From positions 1 through 61,405 of the forward strand of contig JADHLI010000012.1 of assembly GCA_016780775.1 (NCBI GenBank): a DNA stretch of 61,405 nucleotides, read 5' to 3'. The DNA is from Alphaproteobacteria bacterium (GTDB lineage Bacteria > Pseudomonadota > Alphaproteobacteria > Puniceispirillales > Puniceispirillaceae). Position numbers and translations under genes: made by a program. Shown here piece after piece: positions 8,470 to 15,521 of this stretch; positions within the stretch are counted from its first letter, which is position 1; every line of letters starts with the position of its first letter. Below the pieces are notes generated by a model. It did no database searches and was not told the origin of the DNA. It saw only the letters and a list, made by a program, of their open reading frames with translations.

Positions 8470-9567
8470 ATGACTAAAATCCAGCAAATTACCGCCCAAC
8501 GTTTTGCCCTTCCGCTAAGCGAAGTTTTAAGCGATGCGATGCATGGCGATCACACACATTTTGAATTGATTTGTGCGACCATCACGCTGGAAAATGGCTT
8601 GTCTGGCACTGGCTATAGCTATACTGGCGGCAAGGGGGGGCATGCGATTATCGCAATGATAGAACATGACCTTGCCCCTTATCTAATTGGCCGCGATAGC
8701 GCCGATGTGGAGGCCCTTTATGAAGGGATGAATTTTCATATCCATTATGTTGGCCGTGGCGGGGTTGCCGCTTTTGCGATATCTGCGCTTGATATCGCGC
8801 TTTGGGATTTGCGCTGTAAGGCCGCGAATCAGCCTTTATATCAAATGCTGGGCGGCGCGTCTGATCGATGTAAAGCCTATCGCGGCGGCATTGATTTGAA
8901 CTATCCATTGCAGAAATTGCTGGCCAGCATTGAGGGGTATTTGGATCAGGGATTTGATGCAGTAAAGATAAAGGTAGGAAAAGCTGAGCTTGCAGAAGAT
9001 GTTGAGCGCGTGCGTGCTGTGCGTAAGCTTATAGGCGATGATATCGATTTTATGGTGGATGCGAATTACGCCCTTGATTATCCGCGTGCACTTGCCGCCG
9101 CCAACGCCTTTAATGACTATAATATCGTCTGGTTTGAAGAGCCGATGTTGCCAGATTTATATGCTGATTATGGCAAGTTGGCACGGGAAACAGGCTGTCC
9201 ATTGGCGATGGGCGAGAATTTGCACACCCAGCATGAGTTTGAGCTGGCCATTGAGCATGCAGGATTATCTTATCTCCAGCCCGATAGCTCTAATTGTGGC
9301 GGCATTACAGGATGGATGCAGGCCGCGAAGCTGGCATCAAAAAATGGTATGCCGGTTTGCAGTCACGGCATGCAGGAGCTACATGTTAGCATGGTATCTG
9401 CACAGCAAAATGCAGGCTGGATTGAGGTGCATAGCTTTCCGATAGATGAATATACAAATCGGCCTTTGGCGCTTGAAAATCACTTAGCGCTAGCTCCGCC
9501 CGAACCAGGTGTTGGCGTAACCTTTAACTGGGAAAAATTGGCAGCCGAACATGACCCCTCCATGTGA
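8470..9567 (+). CDS. Enolase-superfamily acid-sugar dehydratase (mandelate racemase subgroup)
   Basis: 365 residues with the full catalytic set of the mandelate-racemase subgroup: Lys166-x-Lys168 (VKIKVG), metal ligands Asp197 (DANY), Glu223 (FEEP) and Glu249 (MGEN), and the His299-Asp272 dyad (CSHGMQ, QPDSS). Such enzymes abstract the proton alpha to a carboxylate; most dehydrate acid sugars such as galactarate, talarate or L-fuconate. It lies divergent from the dehydrogenase pair, fitting a sugar-acid pathway. The substrate needs testing. An AGGAAAAGG ribosome site precedes ATG. An inverted AGCGC/GCGCT repeat sits about 25 bp before the start. Confidence 0.85.
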   Translation: MTKIQQITAQRFALPLSEVLSDAMHGDHTHFELICATITLENGLSGTGYSYTGGKGGHAIIAMIEHDLAPYLIGRDSADVEALYEGMNFHIHYVGRGGVAAFAISALDIALWDLRCKAANQPLYQMLGGASDRCKAYRGGIDLNYPLQKLLASIEGYLDQGFDAVKIKVGKAELAEDVERVRAVRKLIGDDIDFMVDANYALDYPRALAAANAFNDYNIVWFEEPMLPDLYADYGKLARETGCPLAMGENLHTQHEFELAIEHAGLSYLQPDSSNCGGITGWMQAAKLASKNGMPVCSHGMQELHVSMVSAQQNAGWIEVHSFPIDEYTNRPLALENHLALAPPEPGVGVTFNWEKLAAEHDPSM

Positions 9568-9578
9568 CGCAAATCTGT

Positions 9579-9608
9579 TTGACGATGCTTTTTGAAAGCT
9601 TTTATAAT
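9579..9608 (+). promoter_or_regulatory. Sigma-70-type promoter with an inverted repeat in the spacer
   Basis: TTGACG (9579-9584) and TATAAT (9603-9608) are separated by 18 bp. The spacer contains the dyad GCTTTTTGAAAGC, well placed for a repressor that blocks polymerase. It drives the metallo-hydrolase and YeeE/YedE operon. No regulator gene is adjacent. Confidence 0.7.
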
Positions 9609-9673
9609 TTATCGGGGATGACATGATGATACCAAATGATGTTCGGTTTAAAAATAGGGTAGGGGAGAGATAG

Positions 9674-10546
9674 ATGAATATCCCTGAGATAGAGGCGTTT
9701 TTCGATAATGACAGTCATACAATCAGCTATGTCGTTAGCGACCCTGAAACCCGCCATGCAGCAATTATAGATTCTGTACTCGGCTTTGATTATGCTTCTG
9801 GTGCGCTATCCTATCAGCTGGCAGATGATATTCTGGCCTATATAGCGGAACAGGATTTCATTATTGATTGGCTGATTGAAACCCATGTGCATGCAGACCA
9901 CCTTTCTGCTGCGCCTTATTTACAGCAAAAAATAGGCGGGAAAATCGCTATTTCTAAACATATTGTCGAGGTACAAAAAATCTTTGGCAAAGTCTTTAAT
10001 GCGGGTACCGCGTTTGAGCGCGATGGCAGGCAGTTTGACAGATTGCTCGAAGACCAAGATAGCTATGAGGTAGGCAGCCTTCAGGGACGGGCTATTCATA
10101 CACCGGGTCATACCCCTGCATGTATGGCGCATATTATTGGTGATGCTATTTTTGTTGGTGATACGCTGTTTATGCCAGATGGCGGCACGGCGCGTGCTGA
10201 CTTTCCGGGCGGAGATGCACGCACCCTTTATCAAAGCATTCACAAAATTCTAGCCCAGCCAGATGAAATGCGGATTTTTGTTTGCCATGATTATATGCCG
10301 GGCGGGCGCGATTTAGGCTATATGACCACTGTGGGGGCGCAAAGGGCTGATAATATTCATATTGGCGGCGGGATTTCAGAAGATGATTTTGTTAAGATGC
10401 GGGAAACGCGGGATGCGACTTTATCTATGCCAAAGCTGATTTTGCCCTCTATTCAGGTGAATATGCGTGGCGGGAACATGCCGCCCGCAGAGGATAATGA
10501 AGAGATTTATCTGAAGGTACCAATATCCGGAATAAGAGGAAAATAG
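9674..10546 (+). CDS. MBL-fold hydrolase, persulfide dioxygenase-like (Blh/ETHE1 type)
   Basis: 290 residues. The metallo-beta-lactamase metal motif THVHADHL gives His71, His73, Asp75 and His76. Further ligands are in HTPGHTP, VGDTLFMPDGG and FVCHDY. The order and spacing match ETHE1/Blh persulfide dioxygenases, which oxidise glutathione persulfide to sulfite with one iron. The next two genes are YeeE/YedE sulfur-transport halves, the same arrangement as sulfide-detoxification modules of other alphaproteobacteria. No fused rhodanese domain is present. GGGGAGAG lies before the ATG. Confidence 0.85.
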   Translation: MNIPEIEAFFDNDSHTISYVVSDPETRHAAIIDSVLGFDYASGALSYQLADDILAYIAEQDFIIDWLIETHVHADHLSAAPYLQQKIGGKIAISKHIVEVQKIFGKVFNAGTAFERDGRQFDRLLEDQDSYEVGSLQGRAIHTPGHTPACMAHIIGDAIFVGDTLFMPDGGTARADFPGGDARTLYQSIHKILAQPDEMRIFVCHDYMPGGRDLGYMTTVGAQRADNIHIGGGISEDDFVKMRETRDATLSMPKLILPSIQVNMRGGNMPPAEDNEEIYLKVPISGIRGK

Positions 10547-10981
10547 ATGACGATAAATTGGGCTGAGTTTACGCCGCTTATGTCTTTTAGTGGCGGTGCA
10601 CTTATTGGGGCAGCTGCCCTTTTTTTAATGCTGACAAAGGGACGGATTATGGGGGTTAGCGGTATTCTTGCAGGCTTGTTGCCGCCCAATTCATCTTTTG
10701 AGCTTTTCTGGCGGCTTGCTTTTATTTTCGGCATAATAGCGGGCCCATTACTGCTAACGGGCTTTAGCCTCTACACGATAGAAGCGGTTGCGGTTGCAAA
10801 AGACGGGGTCTTGTATCTGGCGGCTTTGCTGGTGGGGCTAGGCACAGCGATAGGGTCTGGTTGCACATCAGGGCATGGTATTTGCGGGCTATCACGGCTA
10901 TCTCTGCGCTCGATGATGGCGGTCGCTACTTTCGTGTCAGCAGGTGTGCTGGCAGTTTTTGTAATGCGGCATTTATTCTAG
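10547..10981 (+). CDS. YeeE/YedE family membrane protein, first half
   Basis: 144 residues with four hydrophobic segments. The signature GSGCTSGHGICGLSRLS carries Cys106 and Cys113, the residues that relay thiosulfate or sulfane sulfur through YeeE-type channels. It starts immediately after the hydrolase stop codon, so the two are translationally linked. With the next gene it probably forms the two halves of one transporter (PmpA/PmpB-like). The direction of transport and the exact sulfur species are not known. Confidence 0.82.
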   Translation: MTINWAEFTPLMSFSGGALIGAAALFLMLTKGRIMGVSGILAGLLPPNSSFELFWRLAFIFGIIAGPLLLTGFSLYTIEAVAVAKDGVLYLAALLVGLGTAIGSGCTSGHGICGLSRLSLRSMMAVATFVSAGVLAVFVMRHLF

Positions 10982-11014
10982 CGCTAATATAAGCATTTCA
11001 AAGGATTAAAAAAG

Positions 11015-11434
11015 ATGGTTTTAGCTCTTTTATCAGCGGCTATTTCAGGAATAATTTTCGGTATTGGCCTTGCGCTAGCAGGTATGTTGAACCCAGCAAA
11101 GGTTGCAGGGTTTCTCGATATCTTTGGATTATGGGACCCCTCATTAATGCTGGTCATGGCCGGCGGCATTGCGGTTAACGCAGCGGGATATTTTTTGTTT
11201 GTGCGCGGCGGCAAACCTATTTTTGCCAGTAGCTTTAGCTTGCCTGAAGCCCGCCAGATTGACAAAAAACTTGTTATTGGCAGCGTCCTGTTTGGGATTG
11301 GCTGGGGATTGGCAGGGCTTTGTCCGGGCCCCGTTATCGCCAGTATAGGCCTTGATCCTGCGGGTATCTTCCCCTTCCTTGCGGTCATGCTGGTGGGGCT
11401 AAAGCTAGGCGTGATTATCCGCACCCGTATCTAA
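11015..11434 (+). CDS. YeeE/YedE family membrane protein, second half
   Basis: 139 residues, hydrophobic throughout. The second conserved loop of the family is GWGLAGLCPGPVIAS with one cysteine. It also has an internal FGIGLALAGMLNPAKVAGF motif that mirrors the first half. It lies 33 bp after the first half in the same operon. Together they would make a sulfur-compound channel in the inner membrane coupled to the persulfide-dioxygenase-like enzyme. Confidence 0.82.
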   Translation: MVLALLSAAISGIIFGIGLALAGMLNPAKVAGFLDIFGLWDPSLMLVMAGGIAVNAAGYFLFVRGGKPIFASSFSLPEARQIDKKLVIGSVLFGIGWGLAGLCPGPVIASIGLDPAGIFPFLAVMLVGLKLGVIIRTRI

Positions 11435-11487
11435 AGGCATCTATAAGGATATCTGGGGGGGCGCTAAAAAAACCTGCAAGATAAATA

Positions 11488-11542
11488 GGCAAGTTCAGAC
11501 TTGCCAATCCGCCTATCAAACCGCCAGACTGATAAAAGGCGG
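11488..11542 (+). promoter_or_regulatory. Two hairpins in the leader of the aldolase operon
   Basis: GGCAAGT (11488-11494) pairs perfectly with ACTTGCC (11499-11505) around a TCAG loop, nested in an ATAGGC/GCCTAT pairing. A second stem CCGCC/GGCGG spans 11521-11542. The first may end the sulfur operon, but no T-run follows. Both lie within 80 bp of the aldolase start and may shape its mRNA leader. Confidence 0.4.
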
Positions 11543-11567
11543 CAAAAGCGCGGGAGGGGAGCAGCTG

Positions 11568-12383
11568 ATGGCAAAGCCAATATTAGAACATAAGACAGGT
11601 ATTTTGCAGCAAAAAGCCCATAAGGGCTATCTGTCAGGCATGATGGTATTTGAGTTTTTTTCTACTGGCATGCCGGCGATTGCGGCTTCTGCAGGCGCTG
11701 ATTTTTTGATGTATGATATGGAACACACAGGCATTGGGTTCGAGACCTTGAAAGCCCAGATGGCCGCTTGTCGCGGGCTAGATATTGCCCCGCTTGTGCG
11801 GGTGCCAACCACTGAAGGCAATACAATTGGTCAAGCGCTGGATATTGGTGCGCATGGGGTAATGGTACCGATGGTGGAAACCGCCCAGCAAGCCCGCGAT
11901 CTGGTGCGTCGCGCCTATTACCCGCCGCAAGGTGCGCGCGGCACGGCCTTTGGGATTGCCCATGACGATTACAGCCAAGATGCGCCCGCTCAGATAATGA
12001 AACAGGCCAATCAGCGCACCCTTGTTATCGCGATGATAGAGACCGCAACCGGCCTTGCAAATGTTGAAGAGATTGCTGCTGTTGACGGCATAGACGTGCT
12101 GTGGCTTGGTCATTTTGATTTGACCAGCTCTATGGGGATTGCAGGGCAGCTTGAAAATCCAGAGTACCTTGCGGCGATTGCGCGGATTGTCGCTGCTGCT
12201 AAGGCACAGAATAAGATGGCTGGCTATATGGCAATGAATGATAAATTCGCACGCGAATATTGGGCGCATGGCTTTCGTATGCTGGCCTATGGGCTAGACC
12301 ATGTGTTGTTGAGATCGGCACTACAAGAGGGCATGACGCTGATAGATACACTTTCTAAAAGAGATACAGGAGAGGTTCAATGA
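11568..12383 (+). CDS. HpcH/HpaI-family class II pyruvate aldolase
   Basis: 271 residues of the TIM-barrel HpaI family (4-hydroxy-2-oxoheptanedioate, 2-keto-3-deoxy-rhamnonate and keto-deoxy-glucarate aldolases). Motifs seen are DMEHTG (50-55), GVMVPMVETAQQAR, MIETATGLANVEEI with metal ligand Glu158, and GHFDLTSSMG with Asp184. The enzyme cleaves 4-hydroxy-2-oxo acids to pyruvate and an aldehyde. Its stop overlaps the next gene (ATGA), pairing it with a 2-hydroxyacid dehydrogenase. A role in breaking the keto-deoxy acids made by the nearby dehydratase is attractive but inferred. GGAGGGG lies 7-8 nt upstream. Confidence 0.85.
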   Translation: MAKPILEHKTGILQQKAHKGYLSGMMVFEFFSTGMPAIAASAGADFLMYDMEHTGIGFETLKAQMAACRGLDIAPLVRVPTTEGNTIGQALDIGAHGVMVPMVETAQQARDLVRRAYYPPQGARGTAFGIAHDDYSQDAPAQIMKQANQRTLVIAMIETATGLANVEEIAAVDGIDVLWLGHFDLTSSMGIAGQLENPEYLAAIARIVAAAKAQNKMAGYMAMNDKFAREYWAHGFRMLAYGLDHVLLRSALQEGMTLIDTLSKRDTGEVQ

Positions 12384-13417
12384 GCCGGTTTCAGCTAGGC
12401 TTATCTGCCGCTTTATTTGGCGCAGATGATACCCCCTGTTTTGACCCTGACATTCTTGCCCAAATATTAAACCATAGCGACATAGAAACCACCATCATGG
12501 AGGCAGGGAAAACGCATATCACAGCCGAAGATGCGGCTCGTTTTGATGCTATTTATGTCATGCTGGAGCAGGTGCAAGCAGATAATATTGCCCCAGATGA
12601 GGGTTCTTATGATGGGCGGTTGCGGTTGGTGGCGCGTCACGGTGTCGGCTTTGATTCTGTGGATGTTGCGGGGATGACGCGGCTTGGCATTATGGTGACA
12701 AACACCCCTGATGCGGTGCGCAGACCAGTGGCAACAATGGCTATCACGATGATGTTGGCGGTAAATCACAGGCTCATAGAAAAGCATAATTTAACCCGCG
12801 CGGGGCGCTGGAAAGAAAATGCTGATTTTATGGGAACAGGTCTTACTGGCAAGGTGCTGGGTGTGTTGGGGGCAGGCAGTATCGGGATGGAAATATTGCG
12901 TATGGCAGCCCCCTTTGATTTTCAGCTAAAGGCGTGCGATCCCTATCGTTCTGCAGACGAGCTGGCCGCTATAGGTGCAGAGAAGCTTGAGATAGAAGCG
13001 CTATTTAGTCAGAGCGATATTATCATTGTGACCACCGCGCTAAATGACGAGACCTATCATCTGGTGGATGGGCATAAGCTGGGTCTAATGAAGGCGGATG
13101 CGGCGCTGGTTAATGTTGCAAGAGGGTCAGTAGTACATGAAGCTGACCTGATTAAAGCTTTGCAAAATGGCCAAATTCGCGCGGCCGGACTGGATGTGTT
13201 TGAACAAGAGCCCGTGCAGATGGATAATCCGCTATTAAAGATGGATAATGTGATTACCACGTCGCATTCCTTATGCTGGACTGATGAATGTTTTGATAAT
13301 ATCGCGCGAGACGGGCTGGGCAGTGTAGTTTCTTTTGCTGGCCGTGAGTTACCACGCTATATTGTGAATAGAGCTGTGCTGGACACCAGCGCTCAGAAAA
13401 ACTGGTTTGAGGGGTGA
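12380..13417 (+). CDS. D-2-hydroxyacid dehydrogenase
   Basis: 345 residues. The NAD motif GVLGAGSIGMEIL is in the middle, and the catalytic-domain blocks include NVARGSVVHEADL (substrate Arg) and DVFEQEPVQMDNPLL. In the usual place of the catalytic His it reads TTSHSLCWTDE. It belongs to the phosphoglycerate/glyoxylate reductase group that reduces 2-oxo acids to D-2-hydroxy acids. It is coupled to the aldolase by a 4-bp overlap. An XRE regulator follows 9 bp downstream. Substrate unknown. Confidence 0.83.
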   Translation: MSRFQLGLSAALFGADDTPCFDPDILAQILNHSDIETTIMEAGKTHITAEDAARFDAIYVMLEQVQADNIAPDEGSYDGRLRLVARHGVGFDSVDVAGMTRLGIMVTNTPDAVRRPVATMAITMMLAVNHRLIEKHNLTRAGRWKENADFMGTGLTGKVLGVLGAGSIGMEILRMAAPFDFQLKACDPYRSADELAAIGAEKLEIEALFSQSDIIIVTTALNDETYHLVDGHKLGLMKADAALVNVARGSVVHEADLIKALQNGQIRAAGLDVFEQEPVQMDNPLLKMDNVITTSHSLCWTDECFDNIARDGLGSVVSFAGRELPRYIVNRAVLDTSAQKNWFEG

Positions 13418-13426
13418 AAATTACTT

Positions 13427-13822
13427 ATGGTTAAAGTAGGGAGTGATGGGAATATCCTATCTGATGGGCTGGTGCGTGATACGCTGGGCGCGCGGATTTC
13501 CAAAGCCAGAGAGCAGTCAGGCCTAAGCTTAACCACAGCCGCAAAGCTGGCTGGCATAAAACGCGATACGTTAAAATCGTGGGAGGTGGATGCGAGTGAG
13601 CCGCGTGCCTCAAAGGTAAATATGCTGGCTGGTATTTTAGGGGTTAGCGTCACGTATTTTTTGGCTGATGAAGGGCATAAGGGCGAATTGGAAACAGATG
13701 TTGCATCAAAAGAAAAGATGCTCAGCGCCTTGCAAGAACAATTCCACGCCTTGCAGGAAAGCCAGAAGCAGATAAGCGATGCCTTGGATACAATTGGCCA
13801 GACCCTTGCCAAGCTGGGATAA
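13427..13822 (+). CDS. XRE-family transcriptional regulator
   Basis: 131 residues. A lambda-repressor-type helix-turn-helix spans about residues 20-80 (LGARISKAREQSGLSLTTAAKLAGIKRDTLKSWE). A C-terminal helix rich in Gln, Leu and Lys (about 90-128) looks like a coiled coil for dimerisation. There is no cupin or ligand domain. It is probably the local regulator of the aldolase/dehydrogenase pair it is co-transcribed with. The effector is unknown. Confidence 0.82.
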   Translation: MVKVGSDGNILSDGLVRDTLGARISKAREQSGLSLTTAAKLAGIKRDTLKSWEVDASEPRASKVNMLAGILGVSVTYFLADEGHKGELETDVASKEKMLSALQEQFHALQESQKQISDALDTIGQTLAKLG

Positions 13823-13831
13823 TTTTTAAGC

Positions 13832-14272
13832 CTATTTTTGGCGATAAACGCGGTGACAGGATTTGCAACTGGCACCGACCTGTTTGATGCTGGCAAAAAC
13901 AGCCTCTTTATTCCTCGCCGCGCTCGCCGCTGCTAACTGATTAGCGGCATCTGCAAACTGTGTTGCGGCGCGTTTAAATCCTTCCATGTCTGACCAAATA
14001 GTCGGCGCGGCTTCAGATGGCATGATATCACTGCCCACCGGAAAAAAATCTGGCATCTTGGTGCCCCAATCGGCAAGCAGACGCGCCAGCTTTTGCGTTT
14101 CATCAAAATTATCAGCCTTTGCCGCTTTTACAGCAGATTTCAGATGCGTTTGGCTGGCTTTAAACGCATCCATGCGTTCTTTGACAATGCCTGTTGCCCC
14201 TTGGTGCGCTAGAACTTGTGCAGCTACGAAAAAGCTGGCCGCTATAAAGCTTAGGGGAAAGATTTTTCGCAT
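13832..14272 (-). CDS. Cytochrome c' (periplasmic, high-spin c-type haem)
   Basis: 146 residues. A signal peptide ends near VLAHQG (about residue 22), followed by a four-helix-bundle-like mature part with the single haem site CKSCH (Cys136, Cys139, His140) almost at the C-terminus, as is diagnostic of cytochrome c'. The family binds NO and may protect against nitrosative stress or carry electrons. The start at 14272 is preferred because AGGGA precedes it; a longer reading would bury the leader. It follows the DUF4396 gene with a small overlap region and would be copper-controlled if the upstream MerR site is real. Confidence 0.88.
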   Translation of the reverse strand: MRKIFPLSFIAASFFVAAQVLAHQGATGIVKERMDAFKASQTHLKSAVKAAKADNFDETQKLARLLADWGTKMPDFFPVGSDIMPSEAAPTIWSDMEGFKRAATQFADAANQLAAASAARNKEAVFASIKQVGASCKSCHRVYRQK

Positions 14273-14294
14273 AATAATCCCTGAAAAAAAACGA

Positions 14295-14741
14295 TTAATG
14301 ACAGGCTTTTCCAAGGGCTTTCAGCCGCCAATAATTATAGGGAAGCGGCGTTATAAATCCGGCAAATAACATAAAAGGTATCACCCACCAGGTTAGCATA
14401 GCCCCGCCGGTTAGCAGAACATCTGTGATATTCATTGCCGCTTCCATCGAAATCATGGAAATCAGCGACATACCAATAGCGGTCTTAAAAGCGAGTTTTA
14501 AGGCCATTTGGCGGGCAAGAATTATTGTCTCTAGCAAGATGGAAGTAAGCAGCCCATTGACGATTGCCAGTGCCATAATCGCTAATACCGGCCAGCCAAT
14601 TCCCGTGAACTGAAAAAAGGCGATGGTACCAAAATCCCCTATTGAGCAACCTATCAGGCACCACATTGTATTATAGCAAGCCCGCCCCCATGTAGGCTTG
14701 CACTGCCAATTAATCGATAGCGTTGAGGCGATTGCGGCCAT
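14295..14741 (-). CDS. DUF4396-like membrane protein with conserved cysteines
   Basis: 148 residues, about four membrane helices. The N-terminal half has cysteines in WQCKPTW, GRACYNTMWCLIGCSIGDFG; the C-terminus reads MISMEAAMN, WWVIPFMLFAGFITPLPYNYWRL and ends KACH. I match this from memory to DUF4396. Function is not established; the Met, Cys and His content plus the copper-type MerR gene just upstream point to metal handling. ATG at 14741 lies 40 bp from the MerR-type promoter and 22 bp upstream of cytochrome c'. Confidence 0.7.
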   Translation of the reverse strand: MAAIASTLSINWQCKPTWGRACYNTMWCLIGCSIGDFGTIAFFQFTGIGWPVLAIMALAIVNGLLTSILLETIILARQMALKLAFKTAIGMSLISMISMEAAMNITDVLLTGGAMLTWWVIPFMLFAGFITPLPYNYWRLKALGKACH

Positions 14742-14781
14742 AACGGGTCAAACTTCCTTTGATTGATTTTTTGCAAATTTA

Positions 14782-14812
14782 ACTATAAACTCTCCCCTTA
14801 CTGGAAAGTAAA
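14782..14812 (-). promoter_or_regulatory. CueR/HmrR-type promoter with 19-bp spacer
   Basis: On the minus strand TTTACT (-35, 14807-14812) and TATAGT (-10, 14782-14787) are 19 bp apart, the overlong spacing that MerR activators correct. A dyad of the form ACTnTCC-N7-GGAnAGT (14789-14809) fills the spacer, as in copA promoters. It points at the DUF4396 and cytochrome c' genes. Confidence 0.75.
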
Positions 14813-14822
14813 GGAATATTTA

Positions 14823-15221
14823 ATGAATATCGGCAAAGCAGCCTCTAAGGCAGGTTTAAGCGTTAAAACGGTGCGTTATTATGCCAATATTGGCATGGTT
14901 GCGGCTTATCAGGACCCGCAAACAGGTTATCGTGAATATAGTGATGATGATGTGGCAAAGCTGCAATTTATTGGCAAGGCGCGGCGATTTAATTTCAGTA
15001 TAGAGGAATGCCGTGAATTACTATCGCTCTATCAGGATAAAAATCGCCCAAGCAAGGAAGTTAAAGCGCTAACCTTGGAAAAGATCGCAGAAATCGAAGA
15101 AAAGCTCGCAGAATTGCAGGGTTTGCGCGATCAACTCCATCATCTAGCCACCCATTGTCAGGGGGATGATAGGCCAGATTGCCCTATCTTGGAGGCGCTA
15201 TCTGCCTCGCCTGATAGATAA
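14823..15221 (+). CDS. MerR-family copper-responsive regulator (CueR/HmrR type)
   Basis: 132 residues: winged helix (MNIGKAASKAGLSVKTVRYY), a dimerisation helix, and the metal loop HCQGDDRPDC. This puts Cys112 and Cys120 at the same spacing (seven residues) and almost the same sequence as E. coli CueR, so Cu(I), Ag(I) or Au(I) sensing is a strong prediction. The start at 14823 has AAAGGA upstream and matches the family N-terminus; the frame is open 20 codons further back. It is divergent from the DUF4396/cytochrome c' pair, and the operator lies between them. Confidence 0.9.
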   Translation: MNIGKAASKAGLSVKTVRYYANIGMVAAYQDPQTGYREYSDDDVAKLQFIGKARRFNFSIEECRELLSLYQDKNRPSKEVKALTLEKIAEIEEKLAELQGLRDQLHHLATHCQGDDRPDCPILEALSASPDR

Positions 15222-15345
15222 AGGCGTAAAAATAAAACTAAAAATGTGCGGTATAATGCCGTTGCAATGGATAAGATAGAAAAGGATGGCACTACACCGC
15301 ACGCCGATTACGATGCAAAGCTTGTGCCTATCCCAAAGGTGTTAG

Positions 15346-15387
15346 AAAATAAAAGCCCTATTTTTTGCAAAATGGGGTTTTTATTTT
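15346..15387 (+). terminator. Imperfect A/T-rich hairpin, probable terminator
   Basis: AAAATAAAAGCCC on the left pairs with GGGGTTTTTATTTT on the right (one G-T and one bulge). It lies 125 bp after the merR stop and would end that transcript. A TATAAT at 15252-15257 upstream could make a short transcript of its own, but no -35 is visible. The rest of the 300-bp gap holds only the AGATATCT pair and a doubtful 46-codon frame from 15267. Confidence 0.5.
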
Positions 15388-15467
15388 GCCCAAAACCTCA
15401 GAAATGATTTGCTTACGTCTTTTTTGCGCCTTATTTGCGCTTTTAAGGATTGCTATTCCTGCAATTG

Positions 15468-15491
15468 AGATATCTGAATGGGGAGATATCT
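15468..15491 (+). promoter_or_regulatory. Duplicate AGATATCT palindromes upstream of dmdA
   Basis: AGATATCT occurs at 15468-15475 and 15484-15491, 16 bp (about one and a half helical turns) apart and 31 bp before the dmdA start. Each is itself a palindrome, and together they can also form an 8-bp stem. They look like a regulator site or a leader hairpin. Confidence 0.45.
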
Positions 15492-15521
15492 TTTTAAAAA
15501 AGAATTGAGGGTGCGCATTTT

